From CAZDML01 sp964506645 (GTDB taxonomy: Bacteria; Elusimicrobiota; Elusimicrobia; 2-01-FULL-59-12), in assembly GCA_964506645.1 (NCBI GenBank), contig CAZDML010000021.1, positions 1-22,416 on the forward strand: a stretch of DNA of 22,416 nucleotides. The letters are read 5' to 3'. Shown here one piece after another: positions 15,155 through 22,416 of this stretch. Both the position numbers and the translations under genes were made by a program. Each line of letters starts with the position of its first letter. Position 1 is the stretch's first letter. The notes beneath the pieces were generated by a model. It was not told the DNA's origin, did no database searches, and saw only the letters and a program-made list of their open reading frames with translations.

Positions 15155-16704
15155 GAAGCAAGCGGTAAATGAAGAATAAAGGTACTGCCTTTTCCAAAGA
15201 CGGACTCCACCCGCACGTCCCCGCCATGCGCTTCCACGACGCGTTTCACGAGCGAAAGACCAAGACCCATGCCAACGACTTGGCCGGTGAAGCTGGTTTC
15301 AATCTGATAAAACTTCTGGAAAATCTTTGTTTGTTCTTCATGAGGTATTCCTGGACCATTATCGCTTATGGACAGCTCCACCGCACGTTCGACTTTTTCC
15401 CCTTTGAGAATCACCCGACGGGGGGCCTTCGGATTAAATTTAACCGCATTTTCAATCAAGTTCTGGAGAACTTCTTTCATCCATTGCTTATCGATTGACA
15501 CGGGAGGCAAGCTATCGATCGACACATCGCGCAGAACTTCGACCTCACGCGTCTGCAAATACCCTTTCAAGTCCAGCATCGCCAGATCGAGGATATCCGA
15601 AAGCGTCATCGGTTTTACAGAAAGTTCGATGGTATCGGATTCCAACAAGGCAAAACGCATCAACTGATCGACCAGATCCGCGAGCAGCTGACTGCTGCGA
15701 TCGATCGATTCCAGCGCCTGCTTTTGAAACGGCTGGAGCTCGCTGGGGTTTTCAAGCAGGAGCGGTGCGAATCCGCGGATCGATACCAGCGGCGTACGCA
15801 GCTTATGCGACACAAGTGATAAAAAGTTTTTCTTAAGTTGTGCTTCGCGACGCTCCTCTGTCACATCACGAAAAACCATCAAATAGCCAGACACTTTCCC
15901 GGCATCTGTACACACTTGATTGATAACACCCGAAAGCAACAACTTCGGCTCCTGGCGGCGCTTAAATTCCATGCCCCCGGCACCCCCGAGCGTCCGTGTA
16001 ATCTCATCCCAAGACGGCCGAATTTCAAAAACGGTTTCTAGGGACGTCCAGGGGGTCCCCTCAAGCGAGGAATTCCCAAGTAAATTCTTTGCCGAAGGAT
16101 TGGCCATGAGCACCGCGCCACGGGCATCGACCAGAACAACTCCTTCACTCATTTCACCGATGACGGTCGACATCTTCTCTTTTTCCTGACGGATCGATTC
16201 AAAGAGTCGGGCGTTTTCAATGGCAACGGCCGCTTGAACGGCAAACGATTCCAGGATGCGCACATCATTACTGTCAAAAGGCGCACCATCCACGCGATTG
16301 ATCGCTTCCATCACGCCGACCATTTTTTCTCGGATACGCATAGGAACGGCCAGAATGGCGCGTGTTTTAAATTGCGTTGTTTTATCGGCACGCTGGGTCC
16401 AGCGTGGGTCTTGTGTGACATCGTTGACCACCGCAGGCCGGTTATTCTCCGCAACCCAACCCGCAATGCCCTCCCCTTTTTTCAGCCGAATCTGTTGCAG
16501 AGCCTCGCCCTTTTCTCCCAGCGCCACATCAAAATACAGTTCTCCTGTCCCCTGATCGAGCAAAAGCAAAGCAGAAGCTTCAGAACGAGCGACCTGCCCG
16601 GCCAACTCCATGACTTTTTGTAGAAGTTCGGAGAGCCGCAGGGTCGAGGACACGACCCGCGTGGCCTCCAGCAAGCGTTCGAGATCGTCGTTAGAAAGCG
16701 CCAT
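15151..16704 (-). CDS. Soluble GAF-PAS sensor histidine kinase
   Basis: A 517-residue cytoplasmic kinase with no transmembrane segment. A GAF domain occupies about residues 17-165 (ALLLLDQGTGELYFDVALG, GEGIAGWVAENNRPAVVND, ILAVPMRIREKMVGVMEAIN) and a PAS domain about 180-285 (GEMSEGVVLVDARGAVLMAN). Then come HisKA with VSHKLRTPLVSIRGF (H300) and HATPase_c with QNLIENAVKFNP, ISDNGPGIP and GMGLGLSLVKRVVEAHGG. Residue 301, next to the phospho-accepting His, is Lys where most kinases have Glu. The start is ATG 16704, 14 nt inside the FecR gene, with AGGGA upstream; the frame extends to 16731 without support. No response regulator is encoded nearby. It overlaps tldD by 4 nt. The signal is probably a small cytoplasmic ligand, but it cannot be named. 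Confidence 0.9.
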   Translation of the reverse strand: MALSNDDLERLLEATRVVSSTLRLSELLQKVMELAGQVARSEASALLLLDQGTGELYFDVALGEKGEALQQIRLKKGEGIAGWVAENNRPAVVNDVTQDPRWTQRADKTTQFKTRAILAVPMRIREKMVGVMEAINRVDGAPFDSNDVRILESFAVQAAVAIENARLFESIRQEKEKMSTVIGEMSEGVVLVDARGAVLMANPSAKNLLGNSSLEGTPWTSLETVFEIRPSWDEITRTLGGAGGMEFKRRQEPKLLLSGVINQVCTDAGKVSGYLMVFRDVTEERREAQLKKNFLSLVSHKLRTPLVSIRGFAPLLLENPSELQPFQKQALESIDRSSQLLADLVDQLMRFALLESDTIELSVKPMTLSDILDLAMLDLKGYLQTREVEVLRDVSIDSLPPVSIDKQWMKEVLQNLIENAVKFNPKAPRRVILKGEKVERAVELSISDNGPGIPHEEQTKIFQKFYQIETSFTGQVVGMGLGLSLVKRVVEAHGGDVRVESVFGKGSTFILHLPLAS

Positions 16705-17539
16705 CGGATTTCCCTGGTTTACGACGTGCACGACGAACGGGAGGACGGTGTGGTTTCACTTTGGGAGTAACAATAAATTTTCGGCGCAGCTCATTGCGAT
16801 AGCTGGGAGTAAACGGCGACCACGTATCTCTAACACGCTGCAACCGCTGCCGCAACAGGGGGAGACGATGCTGCTGCTGACGTATCCAGAAGCTGTGCTG
16901 ATTCAATTTGCGCAGCGCCTGCCCATGGCGCAACAGTCCTTCTTCGTTGGCACGGATCATCACCAGTGTTCCTTCCCCAGCGGCACTTTCCGCAGCACCC
17001 ATTTCGACAACGCCTTCAAACACACCCAGATGCGTTCCTTCTTCATCATCATGTGCAATGACAAATTCTGTTCCACGTACCGCACAAACCGCCGTAGGTG
17101 TTTCAAAACGCCACTCCTGAGAAAGTCCGTTCTGGGGAAGGACTTTCCCTAAAAGGGTCCCTGTGCGTAAAGACAATCGCCCCTCGGTCGAGGTGGTATA
17201 GCCGATGGCGGCTTCGGAATTGGCACGCAGAGTCCAGAGCGCATGATCCGACATCACCAGCACGGCTTCACCGTCGTCCCCAACGCGGATTTGATCGCCG
17301 GACTGCAGCGGCAGATCGGTGTGTGCATCAATCCAATCCACGGCGCCTTGAGACAAGAGCTGGACATCCCCGGACATTTCACCAAATCGCGCCTGGATTT
17401 CACTGATCTGTTCTTCAGCTCGGACGGGAGGACACGCCCAAACAGCAAAGAGTGTCATCGCGAGGAGCCAAAGGCGACGCAGCGATCTTCGACTTACATG
17501 CCGGGGAATGAGATTGCCACGCTTCGCTCGCAATGACAT
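16691..17539 (-). CDS. Secreted FecR-domain protein with repeat-derived N-terminus
   Basis: A 282-residue protein with a FecR domain in the middle (LQSGDQIRVGDDGEAVLVMSDH, then RTGTLLGKVLPQ, TPTAVCAVRGTEFVIAHDD and LGVFEGVVEM), followed by a long polar, strongly basic tail. No sigma-factor or TonB-receptor gene lies nearby, so it is not a classical FecR regulator; stand-alone FecR-domain proteins are often periplasmic and may bind the cell wall. The signal peptide core is LWLLAMTLFAVWACPPVRA. The first 27 or so codons come from a palindromic repeat (17454-17537). The ATG directly follows the mltG stop (TAGATG), with AAGGA about nine bases upstream, so translation through the repeat is supported. 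A start at Met27 would give a very short signal peptide without positive charge. The end overlaps the kinase gene by 14 nt. Confidence 0.82.
   Translation of the reverse strand: MSLRAKRGNLIPRHVSRRSLRRLWLLAMTLFAVWACPPVRAEEQISEIQARFGEMSGDVQLLSQGAVDWIDAHTDLPLQSGDQIRVGDDGEAVLVMSDHALWTLRANSEAAIGYTTSTEGRLSLRTGTLLGKVLPQNGLSQEWRFETPTAVCAVRGTEFVIAHDDEEGTHLGVFEGVVEMGAAESAAGEGTLVMIRANEEGLLRHGQALRKLNQHSFWIRQQQHRLPLLRQRLQRVRDTWSPFTPSYRNELRRKFIVTPKVKPHRPPVRRARRKPGKSDGAF
17454..17537. repeat. Dispersed-type imperfect palindromic repeat inside the FecR coding region
   Basis: The left end GTCATCGCGAG (17454-17464) is inverted at the right end as CTCGCAATGAC (17527-17537), with one mismatch. Inner parts GGAGCCAAAGGCGACGCAG and GAGATTGCCACGCTTCG match a repeat type I know from memory as an intergenic element in many bacterial genomes. 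It encodes peptides of the form SLRAKRGNL and LWLLAMT. Only one copy is in this window, so the dispersed nature is inferred from the consensus. Confidence 0.7.
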
Positions 17540-18463
17540 CTAGGGATTCCTTTTTTTCTTTTTCTGAACCGCCAGATGTTGATCGTAATACTTCGAAAAT
17601 CGGTGTGTGCCCTGTCCATCGGCGACAAAAAACATCATATCAGTCGCCGCAGGATGCGCCGCAGCCTCCAAGGCAGCTGCACCGGGGTTTCCGATCGGCC
17701 CGGGCGGTAAACCGGCATGCAGGTAGGTATTGTAGGGCGATTCCACTTTGAGATCTTTATAGGTTAACCGTGGTTTCCATTGTCCCAAGGCATATTCTAC
17801 GGTCGCACACGACTCTAGACGCCAATGTTTTTTAATCCGATTGTAAAACACACCGGCAATCACCGGACGCTCTTCCGCCACGCGTGCCTCTCGTTCCACG
17901 ATGGATGCCAGCGTAATAATCTTGGCTGGGGATAAACTCAGCACCTTGGCCTGTGCGTCTAAATCTTTTGGCTTCATCTGTTCAAAACGCTGGGTCATAC
18001 GGGCCGTCACATGAGACGCCGGCAATCCTTGTTCGAAGGCATACGTATCTGGAAAGAGCCGGCCTTCCAGATGTTGCTTCGTCACGTCGTCCATAAATTC
18101 TTTTTCCGTAACGATGTGGCGGTTCTCCAGCAAAGCCCCCATCTGTTTGGCCGTCCATCCTTCGGGGAATGTCACACGCAAAAGCGGCGGCCCTTTACGC
18201 AGTGTGCGAAAAATCGTCCAGCCGGTCCAAGATTTAGATAGCGGATAGAGGCCGGGACGTAAATCACGCTTTCCGCTGACTTTGACCCAGATCAAAAATG
18301 TCCAGGGATGCCAGAGATACCCCTCCTGATACAGCTGTGCAGCAATACTGCGTGCCGTAGCACCTTTGGCGACTGAAAAATAAGAGTCGGAAGTTGCAGC
18401 TGGGAGTGAAGAGGTTAGCAGGACGACGCTGAGGAGAAAAAAAACCGTCCATCGGCGAGCCAT
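17540..18463 (-). CDS. mltG: Endolytic murein transglycosylase MltG (YceG-like)
   Basis: A 307-residue MltG protein, which cuts nascent peptidoglycan strands at the inner membrane and is thought to release them from synthesis. The N-terminus MARRWTVFFLLSVVLLTSS is a membrane anchor. A LysM-like N-terminal part (YFSVAKGATARSIAAQLYQEG) and the YceG domain follow. ITLASIVEREA holds the catalytic glutamate E190; GVFYNRIKKHWRLES and SPYNTYLHAGLPPGPIGNPG are family signatures. The ATG at 18463 is preferred over an in-frame TTG at 18490, as it puts the anchor at the very N-terminus and lies 10 nt after the deacetylase stop. mltG is often near other cell-wall genes; here it follows a deacetylase and directly abuts the FecR-domain gene. 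Confidence 0.93.
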   Translation of the reverse strand: MARRWTVFFLLSVVLLTSSLPAATSDSYFSVAKGATARSIAAQLYQEGYLWHPWTFLIWVKVSGKRDLRPGLYPLSKSWTGWTIFRTLRKGPPLLRVTFPEGWTAKQMGALLENRHIVTEKEFMDDVTKQHLEGRLFPDTYAFEQGLPASHVTARMTQRFEQMKPKDLDAQAKVLSLSPAKIITLASIVEREARVAEERPVIAGVFYNRIKKHWRLESCATVEYALGQWKPRLTYKDLKVESPYNTYLHAGLPPGPIGNPGAAALEAAAHPAATDMMFFVADGQGTHRFSKYYDQHLAVQKKKKRNP

Positions 18464-18473
18464 AGGCTGGAAA

Positions 18474-19301
18474 TTACTGTATCCGAACAACCGTACTCAC
18501 TGGATTAGAAATAGAAGCCGTCTGCAGCATCGGGGTGTCACGATGTTGGTTGGCCGGATGGGCTTTGTGCAGCCCCAACATCGTGGAAACTGTTACAAAT
18601 TGATAGCCGCGACCTTTGAGCTCTGCGATGACACCGGGCAGCATCTTCACGGTGTTTTCGACTCCTGAATGCATCAAAATGATTCCACCGTCCGAGGCTC
18701 CATCCAGAATGCGACGGCGCATCGCACGACAAGAGGCCCCATCGACATCATCTGTTAGGACACTCCATAAAATCATTCGATAACCGGCGCTGGCAGTCAA
18801 TTTCACCGTATCCCGAGAGTAATCGCCTCCGGGCGGGCGGAAGAGATAGTTGTCCTGCCCAGTTAATTGATGAATCAGCGTGCGTGTGCGGTCGAGTTCG
18901 TCCATAACAGATTCTTTCGAACTACGCGCTAGATTGGGGTGGTTATAGGTGTGATTGGCGACTTCGTGACCTTGCGCTGCGATTGTGCGTACCAATTCGG
19001 GATAACGGTCGCCCATTTTTCCCACAATAAAGAAGGTGCTAGGAACATTTTGCTCACGTAGCACTTCAAGCAAGCGGTCCGTCATCCCGGGATGCGGGCC
19101 GTCATCAAACGTCAGGGCAATCCAGGGGTGTTTGATCGTCGGGACATCGACTTTGGGAGCCGGCGGTAGCATCATTTTCATCGGAGGATACCAGCTGGCA
19201 GGAACCGCGACCCCGGACAGCAAGAGAACGCTCCCCACGATAATGGCTTCATATCGCTGAATCACAAAACGCAATCGAAAATAGCGCAGCCAGTGACGCA
19301 T
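18474..19301 (-). CDS. Polysaccharide deacetylase (NodB domain, CE4), membrane-anchored
   Basis: A CE4 deacetylase of about 275 residues that removes N-acetyl groups from polysaccharides such as peptidoglycan or GlcNAc polymers. The NodB motifs are present: TFDDGP (T64-P69, with the two metal/catalytic Asp), HTYNHPN (H117 and H121, zinc ligands), RPPGGDYS and LMHSG near the end. An N-terminal hydrophobic segment (YEAIIVGSVLLLSGVAVPA) anchors or exports it to the periplasm. The ATG at 19301 is chosen; an in-frame TTG at 19343 is an alternative start, only 7 nt from the cinA stop, but neither has a clear ribosome site. It sits between cinA and mltG, so a role in peptidoglycan remodelling with MltG is a reasonable inference. 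Confidence 0.9.
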   Translation of the reverse strand: MRHWLRYFRLRFVIQRYEAIIVGSVLLLSGVAVPASWYPPMKMMLPPAPKVDVPTIKHPWIALTFDDGPHPGMTDRLLEVLREQNVPSTFFIVGKMGDRYPELVRTIAAQGHEVANHTYNHPNLARSSKESVMDELDRTRTLIHQLTGQDNYLFRPPGGDYSRDTVKLTASAGYRMILWSVLTDDVDGASCRAMRRRILDGASDGGIILMHSGVENTVKMLPGVIAELKGRGYQFVTVSTMLGLHKAHPANQHRDTPMLQTASISNPVSTVVRIQ

Positions 19302-19350
19302 AAATTGTTCATTAAGATTACCGGAAAAAGATTGAAAAAACAAGGTGTTT

Positions 19351-20622
19351 CTAAGAAAGGAGTTGAGAGCGCAGAAGGTCCAACACCTGGGTCACAGCGC
19401 GCTGCCGAATGGCATCGCGGTCGCCATGAAAACGGTACTCTTTGCACACCTGTTTATCCTCAGAAACAACGGCCATATAGACGAGTCCTATGGGCTTTTT
19501 GGCACTTCCGCCTCCTGGGCCAGCAATCCCTGTGAGGCTAACGCCCCAGGTCGCCCCAAAATGCTTCCGGACCCCCTGCGCCATAGCCAGCGCCACTGGA
19601 CGTGAAACGGCCCCATGTTTCGCAAGAAGAACCTGAGGGACATAAATGACTTCGGACTTAATCCGGTTATCGTATGCCACCACACCCCCCAGCACATACC
19701 GTGAACTGCCGGCAATGTCCGTCATACGCGATGCCACCATGCCACCCGTGCAGGATTCTGCAAAAGCCACGGTTTCTTTTTTCTTGAGCAGAAGATTTCC
19801 CACGGCCCGCGAGAGGGGATAATCCTTGTCCAGCCCATAAAACGCATCTCCCATCTCACACGTGATTTGCGCAACAAGAGGATGGAGCACAGCTTGTGCT
19901 TTTGCGCGCGAAGCACTCGTGACGAAAATATCGAAATCGACGAGTCCCAAATGCGCCAGAATGGTGAAATCGATGTGCACACCGCGTTCCCTCTGTGCGC
20001 GGTCCATGAGAGGCCGCAGGCGTTCATCAACCGCCGATTCCCCCACCCCCACAAAATGAAGGTGCGCTTCAACGCGCGGTAGTACAGAAAATGCACGTCG
20101 CAGCGCAGGCAGCACATCGGCCTCAAGCATCGGATGGAGTTCGCGCGGTGGTCCTGGGAGAAGAATCAACACTTTGTCTGGCAACGCCAGCCATTGCCCC
20201 GGAGCCGTGCCGTTGGGATTGGCGATGACACGCGCACCTTCCAGGACGTCTGCCTGACGCGCGTTCGTGGCAGGCATCCGGCGGTAGCGTGCGCGTTTAA
20301 ATTTTTTTTGGATATCGAGGAGAATAGAGCGAGTCGGAATCAAACGTCGGCCGGTGGCTGCTGCAGCGGCTTCTCGCGTGAGATCGTCAAACGTGGGGCC
20401 GAGCCCTCCCGTGACAAACACAATCTGAGACGTTCGCAAGGCCTGACGAATGGCGAGCGTCAATTCAGGCAGTGTATCAGCGACTGTCTGCTCGGCATCT
20501 AGCGTGAGCCCCACCGAGGCTAGGCGTCGGGCGAGTGTCGAGGCATGCGTGTTGATCTTGCCGCGCAAGAGTTCACTGCCCACACACACGAGACTAGCGC
20601 GAGGTGATTTATTCGATTCCAA
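19351..20622 (-). CDS. cinA: CinA: nicotinamide-nucleotide amidohydrolase
   Basis: A 423-residue two-domain CinA protein. The N-terminal MoCF-like (MoaB/COG1058) domain has VCVGSELLRGKINTHAS and VFVTGGLGPTFDDLT and, in homologues, hydrolyses ADP-ribose. The C-terminal PncC domain has AESCTGGMVASRMT (S290) and SLTGIAGPGGGSAKKPIG and deamidates nicotinamide mononucleotide in NAD recycling. The start is TTG at 20622, overlapping the livF stop by 14 nt; no in-frame ATG lies near and no strong ribosome site is visible, so coupling to livF is likely. Direct linkage to a branched-chain amino acid transporter operon is unusual to my knowledge. The name comes from competence genes, but the enzyme role is in pyridine-nucleotide salvage. 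Confidence 0.94.
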   Translation of the reverse strand: MESNKSPRASLVCVGSELLRGKINTHASTLARRLASVGLTLDAEQTVADTLPELTLAIRQALRTSQIVFVTGGLGPTFDDLTREAAAAATGRRLIPTRSILLDIQKKFKRARYRRMPATNARQADVLEGARVIANPNGTAPGQWLALPDKVLILLPGPPRELHPMLEADVLPALRRAFSVLPRVEAHLHFVGVGESAVDERLRPLMDRAQRERGVHIDFTILAHLGLVDFDIFVTSASRAKAQAVLHPLVAQITCEMGDAFYGLDKDYPLSRAVGNLLLKKKETVAFAESCTGGMVASRMTDIAGSSRYVLGGVVAYDNRIKSEVIYVPQVLLAKHGAVSRPVALAMAQGVRKHFGATWGVSLTGIAGPGGGSAKKPIGLVYMAVVSEDKQVCKEYRFHGDRDAIRQRAVTQVLDLLRSQLLS

Positions 20623-21319
20623 GGTAGGCTTGCTGGACCTGCGGATTGTGGAGAAGGGCTTCTCCTGTGCCCTCTAAAACAATCTTGCCTGTTTCCAGAA
20701 CGTAAGCGCGCTGCGCCGTCTGCAGCGCGCGCTGGGCATTTTGTTCGACCATTAAAATCGTCATCCCCTGCTTATGAATTTCTTGAACGACCGAAAATAT
20801 TTTCTCAACCATCAGCGGCGCCAACCCCATGGACGGCTCATCGAGCATTAATAATTTAGGGCGCGCCATCAGCGCGCGCGCCATGGCGAGCATCTGCTGT
20901 TCACCCCCCGACAATGTCGACGCCAGCTGCTGTTGGCGGTCGCGCAACACCGGAAAAAGCGTCATCATGCGCTCACGGTCTTCTGCAATCGTTGAGCGAT
21001 CCCTCCGCAGAAATGCCCCGAGATCCATATTCTCGCGCACGGTCAAGCGCGGGAACACACGACGCCCTTCGGGGACGTACATGATTCCCAACGCAGATAC
21101 GCGATGCGCCGGCTTACGGACAATCGATTGACCCTGAAAATGGATTTCCCCAGAATCCGGCAGAAGCAATCCTGCAATCGATTTCAGTAGCGTGGTTTTT
21201 CCTGCCCCATTGGCTCCGATGAGCGCGACAATTTCACCTGAGGACATGGAAAGACTCACGCCTTTGAGCGCTTCGATTTTCCGCCCATGCAATGTATGGA
21301 GACTTTTAATGTCCAGCAT
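20609..21319 (-). CDS. livF: Branched-chain amino acid ABC transporter ATP-binding protein LivF
   Basis: A 236-residue ABC ATPase of the HAAT (branched-chain amino acid) family. Walker A is GANGAGKTT (36-43 region), the signature is LSGGEQQMLAMARAL (136-150) and Walker B is LLMLDEPSMGLA (157-166 region). YVPEGRRVFPRLTVREN is characteristic of LivF rather than LivG. It would pair with LivG under the LivH/LivM permease to drive uptake of amino acids, short amides or urea-like compounds; the substrate is set by a binding protein not in the window. The ATG overlaps the livG stop by 14 nt, with AGGA eight bases upstream. Confidence 0.94.
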   Translation of the reverse strand: MLDIKSLHTLHGRKIEALKGVSLSMSSGEIVALIGANGAGKTTLLKSIAGLLLPDSGEIHFQGQSIVRKPAHRVSALGIMYVPEGRRVFPRLTVRENMDLGAFLRRDRSTIAEDRERMMTLFPVLRDRQQQLASTLSGGEQQMLAMARALMARPKLLMLDEPSMGLAPLMVEKIFSVVQEIHKQGMTILMVEQNAQRALQTAQRAYVLETGKIVLEGTGEALLHNPQVQQAYLGIE

Positions 21320-22076
21320 GGGCTTTTCCTAAATACGCCTCGATCACCGCCGGATTTTTTTGAATGTCTGCGGGCGTTCCATCGGCAATTTTTTCACCAT
21401 AATCCAGCACAACAACCCGGTGACACAAGTTCATGACCACACGCATCTGGTGTTCAATGAGAAGGATACTGATCCCAGTGGCCTGAATTTTGCGGATCAG
21501 CTTCATCAATTCTTCACTTTCTGTCGGGTTCATGCCGGCTGTCGGCTCATCCAGCAGCAGCAGTTTCGGTTCCAGCGCCAGCGAGCGTGCAATTTCCAGC
21601 TTCCGCTGGTCGCCATAAGGTAAATTTTTCGCCAGGGCATTGCCCCGATCCAGCAGCCCCACACGGCCTAAGAGGTCACGGGCACTGCGTTCAATCTCTG
21701 CTTCTTCGCGGACAAAGCTGGGCGTTTTTAAGAGTGTCGAAAAAAATTCCGATTGCGTTCGGCAATGGCGAGCCACCATCACGTTTTCCATGGCCGTCAT
21801 GTTGGGGAATAGCCGAATGTTTTGAAACGTCCGCGAGATGCCCAGCGCAGCGATCTCATGCGCAGGCAAGCCCTGGATCGGCTGTCCAAGAAAAAGTATT
21901 TCCCCCTTCTCCGGCTTGTAAAGACCTGACAACACATTAAAAAAAGTTGTTTTTCCTGCGCCGTTAGGGCCGATGAGCCCGAGAATCTCTCCTTTTTTAA
22001 TAGAAAGATCAATATGGTCCAGGGCCGCAATCCCGCCGAAGAGTTTCGTTACAGAAAGCGCTTCAAGAAAACTCAT
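21306..22076 (-). CDS. livG: Branched-chain amino acid ABC transporter ATP-binding protein LivG
   Basis: A 256-residue ABC ATPase. Walker A is GPNGAGKTT (36-44), and the LivG-type signature LPYGDQRKLEIARSL (152-166) replaces the usual LSGGQ. Walker B is LLLLDEPTAGMNPTES (172-187). ISRTFQNIRLFPNMTAMENV is typical of LivG. The ATG overlaps the livM stop as ATGA, with AAGGAG five bases upstream, and the gene's end overlaps livF by 14 nt. The order livM-livG-livF is the standard one. Substrate is not determined from these subunits. Confidence 0.95.
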   Translation of the reverse strand: MSFLEALSVTKLFGGIAALDHIDLSIKKGEILGLIGPNGAGKTTFFNVLSGLYKPEKGEILFLGQPIQGLPAHEIAALGISRTFQNIRLFPNMTAMENVMVARHCRTQSEFFSTLLKTPSFVREEAEIERSARDLLGRVGLLDRGNALAKNLPYGDQRKLEIARSLALEPKLLLLDEPTAGMNPTESEELMKLIRKIQATGISILLIEHQMRVVMNLCHRVVVLDYGEKIADGTPADIQKNPAVIEAYLGKAHAGH

Positions 22077-22416
22077 TCGTTCTCCTTAATATTGAAGAGG
22101 CCCGGGTTTGCCGTTTCTTCCGGATCCTGGGGATTTAGCTCCAGCGTACGGCGCTTGCTCGGCCATAACCCTTGCGGCCGATAGATCGCCATAAGAACAA
22201 GCGATATACCGAATAACAAGTAGCGTGCATTGGCGAACGAAGTTCCCAGCACGTCACGCAAGATTTCCGGAATAGCCACAATACAGGCGGCGCCTAGGAT
22301 CACACCAGTCACCGATCCCATGCCACCCAACACCACGGCGCACACCAGCAAAGAGGATTCCCAAAATGTAAACGATTCCGGCGTCACAAAACTTTCCCAA
22401 TGCACGAAAATGGCCC
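22073..22416 (-). CDS. livM: Branched-chain amino acid ABC transporter permease LivM (5' part outside window)
   Basis: The C-terminal ~113 codons of a LivM-type permease. The frame is open to the right edge, so the true start lies outside. FVTPESFTFWESSLLVCAVVLGGMGSVTGVILGAA is the conserved coupling-loop and transmembrane region of LivM, and LVLMAIYRPQGLWPSKR is its usual C-terminal end. A short polar tail (about 25 residues, LELNPQDPEETANPGLFNIKENE) follows. The GTG at 22405 is not the real start. The stop overlaps livG as ATGA. Confidence 0.93.
   Translation of the reverse strand, partial: AIFVHWESFVTPESFTFWESSLLVCAVVLGGMGSVTGVILGAACIVAIPEILRDVLGTSFANARYLLFGISLVLMAIYRPQGLWPSKRRTLELNPQDPEETANPGLFNIKENE

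Overview
The window looks like a draft, probably metagenome-derived, chromosomal scaffold from a Gram-negative-type bacterium. A run of ten Ns at 10821-10830 marks an assembly gap. I cannot name the phylum: the gene set (LivFGM transporter, CinA, MltG, FecR-domain protein, B12-type radical SAM enzyme, GIY-YIG protein) fits several uncultured lineages. Genes are packed very tightly, mostly with overlapping stop and start codons. There are no rRNA, tRNA, CRISPR, phage or transposase genes.

Region A (1-3002, minus strand) is a glycan-assembly operon: an FkbM-type methyltransferase, a GT4 glycosyltransferase, and a GT-C-like membrane glycosyltransferase that runs off the left edge and starts at TTG. 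Region B (3099-12559, plus strand) continues the envelope-glycan theme from a divergent promoter region. It encodes a radical SAM protein, a GT2 polyprenyl-phosphate-type glycosyltransferase, a polytopic membrane protein, an SGNH-like protein, a large membrane protein fused to a spermidine-synthase-like domain, a second GT-C-like membrane protein broken by the assembly gap, and a zinc-ribbon SAM methyltransferase. Together they could build, modify and export a surface glycan; the product cannot be deduced.

Region C (12516-22416, minus strand) reads as one very long operon: livM (partial), livG, livF, cinA, polysaccharide deacetylase, mltG, a FecR-domain protein, a soluble GAF-PAS histidine kinase, tldD, a 40-residue cysteine-rich membrane peptide, a DUF1223 thioredoxin-like protein, and a GIY-YIG protein. 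No gap between coding regions exceeds about 60 nt. Regions B and C converge and overlap by 44 bp at 12516-12559.

The points most worth attention are: (1) a dispersed-type palindromic repeat at about 17454-17537 that appears to encode the N-terminus and part of the signal peptide of the FecR-domain protein; (2) an easily missed small gene at 13599-13721 with a perfect Shine-Dalgarno sequence, lying between tldD and the DUF1223 gene; (3) three plus-strand transcription units whose predicted -10 elements sit only about 7-11 nt before the start codon, suggesting leaderless mRNAs; (4) key-residue changes in the SGNH-like protein and the histidine kinase; and (5) five gene junctions overlapping by exactly 14 nt.
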